Made by a program: the position numbers and the translations under genes. The notes beneath the pieces are model-generated. The model made no database searches and was not told where the DNA came from. It worked only from the letters and a program-made list of their open reading frames with translations. Shown here piece by piece: positions 48,524-61,199 of a DNA stretch of 64,000 nucleotides. The stretch lies in assembly GCF_947507565.1 (NCBI RefSeq), contig NC_089175.1:1911733-1975732 (forward strand), in the 5' to 3' direction. The stretch's first letter is position 1. Every line of letters begins with the position of its first letter. Source of the stretch: Oscarella lobularis (Eukaryota > Porifera > Homoscleromorpha > Homosclerophorida > Oscarellidae).

Positions 48524-50588
48524 TTCAGTTGATATCTTCACTGCCGGGAGTTCCACGAGCGCGCGAAAAGGACCATACATGCCCCATACATGTTCATCTA
48601 CAGATCGAAAGGAAGACGTTCATGGAACTACAGAAACACGTGCACTGTCGTCGAGGGAGCAGCCATTTTTCTAGCGCCAAATCTTGCCTTGCAAGGCCCA
48701 CGTGCAAAATTGGCGTGAACTGCCTCGGCCAACCAGCGTTTCGTTGCCTTGGTGAATCGAACACAGTGAGGTCACCAGCGGACATTGCATCACGATTGCA
48801 TCATCTTCAGTATAAAAGCGACGGGGCCCACGCACAATCTTCAGTCTTGCTAAAGGGTGGGGGATGCCAACGGGCTAGCCCTAGAGGTTGATCGTGAGCT
48901 GGGGAAGCTGATGGTTGGTCACCAAAGCGTCGTCGTCTTTTGTCGATCCTTACCGAAACTGTCAGGCGCAGTGGACGGGCGTCGCTTTGCGGCGCTAAGA
49001 TCGGCACTGGGGGTCATATAAGGTCGTTGAAAGGCTTGGGTCGTGAAGTCAGGCGTTTCGCGTTATGCTGAGCGAGCGTCTGGCTAAGGTTTGCCACTCT
49101 ACTGCCAAAGAAACGTGTGGGGGCCCAGTGTCTCGTGGTATTTCCTCACTCGGTTTAACGATCTATACCCTGAAGATGACCTGACCCCCAGGACAACGAA
49201 CGCTTGACCCTCTATTGGTGGACTTGGCGATCGCTTCGTAATTCCTCTCTCATCACGGTAGACTCGTTTCCTATCTAAGCGAAAGTCTACGGCCTCTCTG
49301 GGGCCCCGGTACGACGCGGTCGGGGGGACGGTGTGGGAGAGCCGTTCTCGATCCAGGCCGTACCGGTCGTGTTTGAGCCGTTGAAGCAAGGTCTCGCTTC
49401 CAACATTTTTGGGCTGCAACTGCGTTCGAACCTCCGCGTGGTGCAGCCTGGATCACGCTAATACGAACGCATCGCAAAAAGGTACGTACACGGGCAGATT
49501 GAACAGATTTTATCTTGTCTTTTTTTTAGATTTTCGATCGCGACGAAGACGATCCGCGCGCTTCGATCAAGTCATGCACGTACAGGCGAAGAAAAAAGCC
49601 ATGCAGCAGATAACGTATCGTTTCGTAAGTTCAAAGTGGTTCTGGTTCTACCTGCTTGATTTATATAGCTTCCGGACGTTTTCGGCAATTCGCGTGGCAC
49701 CGTGCATGGCGCGCGATCAACTGAAAAGCGGAGATATATGTCGGCGAGAAAAATTACGTAGACAGTCAGAGTCGATTGCATTGTGTGTGTTACGTACAGT
49801 GCAGACTATAGTACAAAAACGAGAAAAAAAAATATAGCTCTTAGCGTGCGTACGGTCGAAAATATGATCTCTTCAGGGATCGCTTGGTCTCAGGATCGTT
49901 TTTCGTGTTCGCCTACGGCACTTACTCGGTTTCCGTCGTCCGTCCTCCGCATGTAGACCGTCACGACGATGATCAACGTTGCGAAGCCTTCGTAAAGTGC
50001 TCGGACGCCTCGCAAAAGGCAATCCGTGGCGAATCGTCGTCGATTCGGCCGGAAAAACGACAATCCTTTTCTGTATCAAGTTCGGCGAGACGATCAGCAC
50101 GATCCCGAGGATCAGCTACCCTCAGCTTCAACGTAGAAACGATCACCGCGATGGATCGTCAATTGAACATCCGTTGCGTGAGCCCACAGAGTTTGTTTGT
50201 AGGAGCTAGGCACGTCAGCGTGACGTTATCGGTGTCCTAATTGGGTTCTTTTAATTAAGTGCAAAGCCGGATGTGAACTATACCAAATTTGCTCGATTGT
50301 CTAGCTGCGAGGAAAGGTCACCGTGTACGGCACAGTTTTTTAATATTTTTCATTCAATTGCTGTCATTGGCGGACTGGAAGTGCGGTTTTTAGTTTCTCA
50401 CGAGTAATTAGACCCAAACAATTCGCTATTGAACTGTGTAGGCATTTTGCTCAGGCTGTTTTACTTTCTGTAAAGCATGACACGCCTTCGTCTCTTCTGC
50501 TATAAATCTAAGCGCTTGTTGGTGGAGAGGTTTTATTGTTCTGCGTCCGGTCAGTTTACAAGACAAGTTATCTGAGCAAAATTTCACC
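48524..50588. other. Unresolved 2-kb interval upstream of the SRCR-tyrosinase gene
   Basis: No gene here can be supported firmly. A GC-rich segment (48800-49450) contains a minus-strand ORF (49099-49419). Between 49500 and 49790 two plus-strand pieces flank good splice signals (an exon containing FDQVMHVQAKKKAMQQITYR, donor near 49625, acceptor near 49669, then LPDVFGNSRGTVHGARSTEK). A further open stretch runs 49880-50240. These may be parts of one spliced gene whose start I cannot find, or remnants of a mobile element. Confidence 0.35.
49099..49419 (-). CDS. Unrecognised ORF, 106 aa, possibly spurious
   Basis: A minus-strand frame begins MQPKNVGSETLLQRLKHDRY and contains REAVDFRLDRKRVYRDERGI and SLNRVRKYHETLGPHTFLWQ before a stop. 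It is basic, without signal peptide or known motif. It lies in a GC-rich island whose base composition differs from its surroundings. It may be a retroelement fragment, the last exon of an unseen gene, or chance. Confidence 0.2.
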   Translation of the reverse strand: MQPKNVGSETLLQRLKHDRYGLDRERLSHTVPPTASYRGPREAVDFRLDRKRVYRDERGITKRSPSPPIEGQAFVVLGVRSSSGYRSLNRVRKYHETLGPHTFLWQ

Positions 50589-53500
50589 ATGAAAATGCCA
50601 CTTTTAGCGGGAGGAGTAACATTGATACTGTTGCATGTCTTCCAGCAATCCAGCGGTACAGATCAATATTTCATTATTTTTTGACTGACCTTTTCTTGTT
50701 ATTAGCAACAGTCAGACTTGCTAACAGGACGGTCGAAGGAGGAGAGACTCAAGGAAGAGTTGAAGTACAAAACGTCTGGAGACAATGGAACTCCATCTGC
50801 GACAGGTCATGGGAAGACGAGGATGCGGATGTGATCTGCAGGCAGTTGGGATATGCCAGCGGGCGAAAAATGGATGAATACAGGGCCAGAGGCTATTCAA
50901 GCTATTCCCAGGGGTTTCTAAGAATGAACGTTGAGTGTGCGGGCAGTGAGTCAAGAATTCAATATTGCCAAGGATTTGAAAGCATTTTTTCATACTCAAG
51001 TTGCGGTTATGGTAGAGAAGAAGCAAAAGTTGTATGCTACGGTAAGGCTGACTGTGAGTGGATTGAGCTCAGCGTTGGTGACGGTTAATTGTTTCTAGAC
51101 GAGCCTACTACTACTACTCCACCACTAACTACTGATCCACCCTACAGATTTAGACTTGCGGGTGGTTCCTCTTCTGGAAGAGTTGAAGTCTACAATGGAT
51201 ACCGATGGGCTGTCCTCTGTGACAGCTATTGGAGTTCAAGAGACGCGACTGTGTTTTGTAGACAGTTGGGATACAACAGCGGACACAAGTCCAATAGATA
51301 CATTTCTGGAGGTTATTGCTTCCGAAGAATAGACGTTGTGTGCAGAGGTACAGAGTCAAGGGTGCAAGATTGCCAACTTGAAGACGGAGGACAGTCATAT
51401 TCTTGCGGTTACAACAGAGAACAAGCAAAAGTTTCATGCTACGGTGGGCTAGAGGGCTACGGTAGCTGCCTCGACGTTGGTAACGAATTGTTTTTCTAGA
51501 CGTATATACAGATCCTACTACGCTTCCACCACCGACCGAATCGCCTTTCCGTTTCTTGAGATTCAGACTTGCGGGCGGTTCCTCTCGTTCTGGAAGAGTC
51601 GAAGTCTATTATAAATATCGATGGGCTGTCCTCTGCGACAGTTCCTGGAGTTCGCAAGATGCAATTGTGACTTGCAGGCAGTTGGGATACGACGACGGAC
51701 GAAGGTCGTCTGAATATTTTTCCAGAGGCTCTCGAAGCTTCCGAAGACTGAACGTTCAGTGCAGAGGTAGAGAGTCAAGGGTGCAAGATTGCCGACTTGA
51801 AGACGGAGGACTGTCAAATTCAAGTTGCGGTTACAGCAGAGAAGAAGCGAAAGTTGTATGCTACGGTAAGGCTGACTGTGAGTGGATTGAGCTCAGCGTT
51901 GGTGACGGTTGTTTCTAGACGAGCCTACTACAACTACTCCACCACTAACTACTGATCCACCCTACAGATTTAGACTTGCGGGTGGTTCCTCCTCTGGAAG
52001 AGTTGAAGTCTATAGTGGATATCGATGGGCTGTCCTCTGTGACAGTTATTGGAGTTCAAGCGACGCAACTGTGATTTGCAGACAATTGGGATACAACAGT
52101 GGACAATCGTCAGATAGAGACTTTTCCAGAAGTTATTACTTTCGAAGAATGGACGTCGTGTGTAGAGGTACAGAGTCAAGGGTGCAAGATTGCCAACTTG
52201 AAGACAGAGGACAGTCATATTCTTGCGGTTACAACAGAGAACAAGCAAACGTTTCATGCTACGGTGGGCTAGAGGGCTACGGTAGCTGCCTCAACGTTGG
52301 TAACGAATTGTTTTTCTAGACGTATATACAGATCCTACTACGCTTCCACCACCGACCGAATCGCCTTTCCGTTTCTTGAGATTCAGACTTGCGGGCGGTT
52401 CCTCTCGTTCTGGAAGAGTCGAAGTCTATTATAAATATCGATGGGCTGTCCTCTGCGACAGTTCCTGGAGTTCGCAAGATGCAATTGTGACTTGCAGGCA
52501 GTTGGGATACGACGACGGACGAAGGTCGTCTGAATATTTTTCCAGAGGCTCTCGAAGCTTCCGAAGACTGAACGTTCAGTGCAGAGGTAGAGAGTCAAGG
52601 GTGCAAGATTGCCGACTTGAAGACGGAGGACTGTCAAATTCAAGTTGCGGTTACAGCAGAGAAGAAGCAAAAGTTGTATGCTACGGTAAGGCTGACTGTG
52701 AGTGGATTGAGCTCAGCGTTGGTGACGGTTGTTTCTAGACGAGCCTACTACTACTACTCCACCACTAACTACTGATCCACCCTACAGATTTAGACTTGCG
52801 GGCGGTTCCTCTTCTGGAAGAGTTGAAGTCTATAGTGGATATCGATGGGCTGCTCTCTGTGATCGCTCGTGGAATTCAAGAGACGCAACTGTGTTTTGCA
52901 GACAGTTGGGATACGAAAGCGGACAAACGTCCAACAGCTCTTTTTCTAGAAGTCGTATTTTCCGAAGAATGGACGTTGTGTGCAGAGGTACAGAGTCAAA
53001 GATGGAAGATTGTCAACTGGAAGACAGAGGACTGTCCGTTTCAAGATGCCGAGAAGCACAAGTTGCATGCCACGGTGAGACTATAGTACTAGTAGCTGCG
53101 GGATAGAGCTAAGTACTGATGACTGTCGTTTTTAGATTCTACTACTGAACCACCCAGAGTGAGACTGGCAGGTGGTTCGTCTCGTTACGAAGGAAGAGTT
53201 GAAATTAATTACGAAAATCAGTGGGGCACGGTCTGTGACGATTCCTGGGACTCTAACGATACTGCCGTGGTGTGTCGTCAGCTAGGATATTCAAGTGGCG
53301 AGTCCAGAAGTAGGGCATATTTTGGTAGGGGAAGCGGGCCAATATGGATGGACAATGTAGAGTGCGGAGGCAGTGAGTCAAGCCTTGACCAGTGCAGATT
53401 CAACGGTTGGGGAAATCACAACTGTCATCATAGCGAGGATGCTGGGGTAGTTTGTCAGCTTCTGACTCCAACTCCGCCCCCTTGTTCATCATGGTCTCGT

Positions 53501-54631
53501 GTGCGTAAAGACTTCATGTCAATGTCTTCAGTTGAAAAGAGGCGCTACATCAATGCAGTGGTCCTGGCATCTACTAATTCCCGATACAAGAGAGAATATG
53601 ATAACTTGCTGGGCATCCATCATGACAATTTTGACACCATGATCCATCGGCGAGACGAATTCCTTCCCTGGCACAGATGGTTTTTGTTGCAATACGAAAA
53701 TCTACTTCGTCGCATTGATTCTCGTATAACTCTGCCCTTTTGGGATTGGAGAGGAGACAGACCACTCTCAACATCATCGTCATCAATGTGGCATCATAAC
53801 TACTTTGGTGGCAACGGGCAGCCGTGTGTAACAAACGGGCCATTTCAAGGAAGTCAATGGAGTCTTCCAGATCGTTCGTACCTTGAGCGAAACTTCGACC
53901 ACGAAGCTATCTTTCCGGACTACGTTGCCGTTGCTCGCCTCCTAAATGAAAATAATTTGACCGAATTTGAAAGTATCCTCAGGGTGCAGATGCACAACAA
54001 CGTTCATTGCCATGTTGGAGGAACCATGTGTTCATTGTCAGCTGCGTACGCTCCAGAATTTTTCCTTCATCACGCATTTATCGATAAACTGTGGGAAGAC
54101 TGGCAAAATAAAAGAGGAAGTTGTAGAACTACTTACTTTGGAAATATAGACTCGGCCATGACTGCGGCTTCAGGTGCTACACCAAGGCAGTTTCTTGATA
54201 ACTGCCGCTTGCCTGGTGGAGTGAGCGTTAAGTATGCTGTAACCCCTTCAGTATCTGATATAGAAAGAACGCTTTCCAGGCAGTCCACGTCTATGCTCTC
54301 TCGTTTGCCCCAAAGACGTGTCAGTGATCTAAATCAAACCGCCATCCGGTTGTTTGGTGCGTCTGAGACAGATAGAAGTGCAAGTCGTCGTTTTGTGAAC
54401 ACCATACGACAGCATGCGGATGCGCGCTTCGATTACGGCGGTAATCTGCGTACACTGCTGATGTCAAGACTGGGATTATTGCCAGGAAGGCCTGAACCGA
54501 CGGAGTTTCCCTGGCCGTCTGAACCGACGGAGTTTCCCTGGCCGCCTGAACCGACCTGGCCACGGCTGAGACCGCCTTACGTTCCCTGGCAACTGCAACC
54601 GCCAGAACCGCCGTCATGGCCTTTTGACTAA
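50589..54631 (+). CDS. Secreted protein with seven SRCR domains fused to a tyrosinase domain
   Basis: ATG 50589 opens a signal peptide (MKMPLLAGGVTLILLHVFQQ). Seven scavenger-receptor Cys-rich domains follow, each with VRLA or FRLAGGSS, GRVEV, a W-x-CD core, CRQLGY and a terminal C-x-G pair: about 50705-51043, 51150-51443, 51566-51866, 51970-52263, 52386-52686, 52790-53074 and 53156-53462. Thr/Pro linkers (DEPTTTTPPLTTDPPY) separate some. The last exon continues into a tyrosinase common domain. CuA contains GIHHDNFDTMIHRRDEFLPW, then HRWFLLQYENLLRRID and LPFWDW. CuB contains MHNNVHCHVGGTMCS and YAPEFFLHHAFIDKLWEDWQ. The copper-ligand histidines appear complete, so a phenoloxidase/type-3 copper activity is plausible. 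A Pro/Trp-rich tail (EPTEFPWP repeats) ends PSWPFD before TAA at 54629-54631. No membrane anchor is visible, so the protein is probably extracellular. Innate immunity, melanisation or matrix cross-linking are possible roles. Confidence 0.9.
51099..52738 (+). repeat. 820-bp tandem duplication inside the SRCR-tyrosinase gene
   Basis: Equivalent exon starts (acgagcctact after a gtttctag acceptor) lie at 51099, 51919 and 52739, exactly 820 bp apart. Each 820-bp unit carries two SRCR exons and their introns. The second SRCR of each unit (51556-51918 and 52376-52738) encodes the same 120-residue frame without a single difference, intron read-through included. This marks very recent duplication or gene conversion. 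Confidence 0.95.
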
Positions 54632-54943
54632 GGTGCCCAACAGCGCGGGAAATTAGTTGGACAAAGCATCATCTTGGTTCTTTAGCTACTGTTTTTCTTT
54701 CATTCTGTTCAGCTCAAGTCTCTTTCTGAAGCTCTCACCTTATAGCTCTTTCCGCTCGCTTGGCATTCACTGCAAAATCTTTTAGCTTTCCTTCAGAAAT
54801 CTTGTAGGATAGTTTTAGTGGACCTGCATACCATTCAAAATAAAGGTGTAAATCTTTCACGTGCTCGCCTCAATGTCACAAATGAATGCTGGGGGAAATA
54901 CTGTGGTGGCGTTCCCGTATTGCAATGTGCAAAAATGGTCACT

Positions 54944-57595
<2,652 letters not shown>

Positions 57596-57838
57596 CAGCA
57601 GTTTTAATCCGGGACTCTTTAGCGACAAAACGCGTATGTACAGTACTACAAGTGGAGAACGGTAGGCGCTTTGCCCCTCTGTGCGAAGATAACACGGCTG
57701 CAAATTATCTAACCACAAGCAAGTTTATTATGAGAGCAAACATTCAACGCGTGCAGCAAAAAGACGAGAAGCATGCATTCAGCAATTAGCCAGCGTATCC
57801 GAGTCTTTGATTTCGCGCGGTCGGACTCGCGGTTCTGT

Positions 57839-58309
57839 TCATATGGCCGCAGTACCCCAGCACGCGGCGGTTATCCACGCATTCGAGGAAAAACTCCACG
57901 ACTTAGGTCGTCCATTTGTGTCGAAGATTTTAACGTGGAGTCCTGTTCTCTGCGGGTTTATGGTGTAAAGACCCACGAACGCTTCAAAGTTGACGAAGCA
58001 CACGGGGTCGGCTGCGTACGGCGTCTCGAATTTGAAAATCACCTCGTTTCCTTTACTTTTCACCGGAAGAACGATGTTTGCCCTACCGTTAGAAAAATGA
58101 CCGGGTTCTGGATACACACCGCCCTTGTAAATATGCCCGTAGAGGGTGGACATAAACAGAGTCTCGTCGACTTCTCCTCCGTGCATGTTTTTGACGAGTA
58201 AGCCGGCCGGTAAAGCTGGAGCTGGAGCTGGAGCGCTGTTGCCGTCGGCGAAAAGGGTCAGCAAGGTTGCAGTGATTCCGATGAGACAAGCAGACGTCGT
58301 GGTTTTCAT
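57839..58309 (-). CDS. Unknown small secreted protein, intronless
   Basis: Not recognised. The single-exon frame of 156 residues begins MKTTTSACLIGITATLLTLF, a good signal peptide ending near ADGNSAPAPA. The mature region contains GLLVKNMHGGEVDETLFMST, then GHIYKGGVYPEPGHFSNGRA and NEVIFKFETPYAADPVCFVN. It ends SNAWITAACWGTAAI before the stop at 57839-57841. Alternating hydrophobic strands suggest a small beta-sandwich, and only two cysteines lie in the mature part. A second in-frame Met further upstream is absent. The neighbouring glycerol kinase is on the same strand 240 bp downstream and unrelated. Secretion is supported; function is not. Confidence 0.7.
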   Translation of the reverse strand: MKTTTSACLIGITATLLTLFADGNSAPAPAPALPAGLLVKNMHGGEVDETLFMSTLYGHIYKGGVYPEPGHFSNGRANIVLPVKSKGNEVIFKFETPYAADPVCFVNFEAFVGLYTINPQRTGLHVKIFDTNGRPKSWSFSSNAWITAACWGTAAI

Positions 58310-58848
58310 TTGGGCTTTCGTTTGCGTCGGTGGAATGTGTGAAAGCGCTCTCCGATGCTCGTGTCTTATATGCTGTCGCGCGGCTTCCGGCGTCCCCCAT
58401 GCAGCGGGGGCTCATTCTTGCACTTGCACGCAAGTTTGAACCCTAACCTTATAACCCTAAGTGACGGGTTTAAATTCTTGGCCTCTGCCAAAGCTTGTGG
58501 TGGTAAATTCCGACTTCATAAATAGAATTCTTAACCTCTTGTCAAACTTGTGAAGCATATAAGTGATTTACGAGTCGCGGTTCCCACTCAGAGGCCACTC
58601 TTTCATGGGTCTTACTTTGTTCCACGCGAAATCCTGGGATTATATTGTACAGCTCTTAACTCCAGCTTGAAGTCAGATCTGCTCGTACCTCGGGCCACGT
58701 TGTGAGAAGTATCGATCATGTCGGCTTCATGCAATTAAGTTAATTTATGCTGAGTCACGTTTGTGGATAGAATACACCACCAACGAGAACGTATGTACGT
58801 AATTCGGGGCTTTATTTACTCGTCCATCCCCTATAGCAAATTACTAGC

Positions 58849-58902
58849 AATCCGTTCCCAGATCGAACCAGTCGCAATCTGTTCCCAGATCAAACCAGTC
58901 GC
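58849..58902. repeat. Two tandem copies of a 27-bp direct repeat
   Basis: Copies at 58849-58875 and 58876-58902 follow the pattern aatcYgttcccagatc then Raaccagtcgc and differ at two bases. They lie 90-145 bp upstream of the start of the acidic secreted gene, so they may be a duplicated promoter element. Confidence 0.85.
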
Positions 58903-58992
58903 ATTTCTGAAGTACAAAGCGCTGCGAACTTCAATGGAGGTAAGGTTTTCCTTGCTATGGTCGCGGGAGGCAACAACGTCCCTATAATTCTC

Positions 58993-60478
58993 ATGCATCC
59001 GCAGTCTTCAAGAAAGCTGTTTCCGTATTTTCTTACCGTTCTCGGAATTCTCTCGCTTGCCGTCGCGGCTCCAGCACCAGGTACGTGCGGAAGTCAGTTC
59101 GGGACTGACCCCCGCGCCGCTGTTTTTTCGCGTTCTTCGTTCACACCACAAACCGTTTTTCTTTTACGTACATGCAGGACTTCGCCGACCGAAGCAAGAT
59201 GCGTTGAAGGTACGAATCCGTGTGATGCGCAGGCGGCCTTTGATTTCGCTGGAATCGAGTTGCATGCTTTGGTCACATATTTAACCTCCAGCGGGGATTC
59301 TATTTGTTCTGCTGATTATAGACGTATCTTTGCGGAATCAAAGGCCGCCTTGACTGCGGTCTTCAGATTCCGACCAAATTCTCTAAAATTGCTCGTTGTT
59401 AATTCATGGTGTGGTAATGGTAGAAACTGCAAGGCGTTTTGCCAGAGTTGCGCTCGGAAGTGGCGATGAACGAAATCAGCGAGCAAGAGGTCTGTTCTTT
59501 CACGTTTTCCGAGATTTTCGTTATGGTACAATTTGCCGTCGCAGGCAGAAAATGTAGTGAGCGATGTGCTGGAAGAAGAGGACGAAGAACCGACCGAGGC
59601 TCAGCCGACCGACGAAGAGCCAGTCGCGACTGTGGCCTCGGAACCAGAAATGCCAATGGACGAAGAAATGGACAACGAATTCCGCGAGGACGAAGAATTC
59701 GCGGAGGAAGTACCGGAAGAATTCGCGGAGGAAGTACCGGAAGAATTCGCGGAGGAAGTACCGGAAGAATTCGCGGAGGAAGTACCGACTTCTGAGGCGA
59801 ATATCGAGCCCGACGAGGAAGAGGAAATCGACTTCACGCCAGAAGAAGAACTTATTGACGTGGAGTCTGACGAGGAGGAAGAGGAGAAAATCACGGAAGG
59901 AGCACCACCGCCATTTGAAGTGGAGCCTGACGATGAAGAGGAGGAAACCACGGAAGAAGAGCTTACGGTATCGCCACCTTTCGAAGTGGAGGAGGAAGAG
60001 ATAGAAGACGGTGAAGAGCTAGTTGTGGTGAGATTGTCTACAGATTCGTTGTCGTTATCACACGGTTCTCAACTGTGAAGGTCAACGACGGCGAAACCGA
60101 GGAATTAACTAAGGAAGAGGTGATGCAGTTGCCGGATGCCTTAGCTAAGGTAATCATAAGGTTAGCAGCCTAGTAAATTGACAGCTGCTGTAGGAATCGA
60201 GATACCAGGCTGCCATGGAAGCTGTGGATGCATTGGAGAAAGCGAAGCAACTGTTGAATCATGCAAAAAATGTCCTGGAGCAGGATGACGTAGGAAGAAA
60301 ATAAGACTACGCAGTGCTGTTGATATTTAGAGCACGCTTTCATATTCTAATAGGAGGTGGAGGACTTTGAAGACGAAGAGAGATTTGTTGACGAGGTTTT
60401 TGCATAATACGTCGATGTGTATGGAAAATTCAGCTGTCTTTGCAGATGGATGCACTGGACGAAGACAAGAAGAAGTAG
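58993..60478 (+). CDS. Secreted Glu-rich acidic protein with EEFAEEVP repeats
   Basis: Not recognised as a named family. ATG 58993 gives MHPQSSRKLFPYFLTVLGIL, a signal peptide ending SLAVAAPAP. An in-frame ATG at 58957 would put 12 residues in front of it. Exons continue LRRPKQDALK and LRSEVAMNEISEQE. A large exon (59545 on) encodes AENVVSDVLEEEDEEPTEAQ, four perfect EEFAEEVP repeats and long Glu/Asp runs. Short C-terminal exons follow: NDGETEELTKEEVMQLPDAL, then a helical ESRYQAAMEAVDALEKAKQL, and finally MDALDEDKKK before TAG at 60476-60478. The mature protein would be strongly acidic and could bind calcium or basic matrix. Biomineral or matrix roles are speculation. It could also be an ER-lumen protein, but no KDEL is present. 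Confidence 0.65.
59692..59787 (+). repeat. Four perfect 24-bp coding repeats
   Basis: Four consecutive copies of a 24-base unit (gaagaattcgcggaggaagt plus accg) encode EEFAEEVP. The absence of any synonymous difference among copies indicates recent expansion. Confidence 0.95.
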
Positions 60479-60894
60479 GATTCTCGCTGTGGGGAAGAGT
60501 GCAAGTGAAACACTCTTTTTGATTTCTGTGTTTTTTCTGTTTATCGTCCGCTCTCGCTCTCTCAGTCTGTTTGTTTGCGAACATCCCCCAGTATAACGTC
60601 AAGGTCAGAGTGAAGACGCGTTTGGACTTCACTTCATTGTCAATGTCAGAGACGGTGTCGCCTCTCTGACGCTCGTAAACGTTTTTCTTTCGCGCTCGCA
60701 CATACGATTGGCGTAGTTTCATGTTCTGTGAAACTCGTCGGATTGACTCGGTGAAAGAGAACCCGAGATTGGGCAAGAATGTCGACGCTATAACGACGGT
60801 TTGTGTTGGCCTGTCTGCTCCAAAACGATCATGAGACCATTTCTTACTTCTTGGCCGCTCTCGGACTACTCAGAGATCGGCGATCACCGCTAAA

Positions 60895-61125
60895 GGTGCT
60901 GCGACGGCGAGAAAGGGATCTGATGAGTCGCCCTCCTTGATGGCTTCCCCAGTTTTAGCGGAGAAACCCTGGAGATGTGTTTATCTAACGACTAATCACA
61001 GTACGAGTGCTACTCAGAGCTACCATAAAACGCGCCAACGTCGTTCCTTGATCTAAAGCGCCCACGAACGGGCCGCAATCGCACATTGACGCCCAAAGAA
61101 GATGTGTTAATCCGGGACTCTCTTT
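60895..61125 (-). pseudogene. Broken duplicate of the glycerol kinase 5' end
   Basis: This segment is a diverged copy of 57380-57625. It retains the start of exon 1 (MCDCGPFVGALDQGTTLARF), intron 1 with its splice sites, part of exon 2 (SAKTGEAIKE) and the upstream ttaatccgggactct. In exon 2 an extra G shifts the frame (IKEGDSS in place of IKEATHQ), and the rest of the gene is absent. It cannot make a kinase. It lies directly beside the transposon at 61200, with GC-rich ctgcggg repeats and a palindrome between them. Confidence 0.85.
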
Positions 61126-61152
61126 TGCCCGCGCTGCGGGGGGCGCTGCGGG

Positions 61153-61172
61153 CACGGATTCTAGAATCCGTG
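61153..61172. repeat. Perfect 20-bp palindrome flanked by ctgcggg repeats
   Basis: cacggattctagaatccgtg equals its own reverse complement. gctgcggg occurs on both sides several times (61131-61192). It lies between the glycerol kinase fragment and the transposon. Confidence 0.9.
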
Positions 61173-61190
61173 CTGCGGGGGCCCGCTGCG

Positions 61191-61199
61191 GGTGGGTCC
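61191..61199. repeat. Left 9-bp target-site duplication
   Basis: ggtgggtcc lies immediately outside the left terminal inverted repeat and recurs in the same orientation at 62300-62308, immediately outside the right one. Confidence 0.8.
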
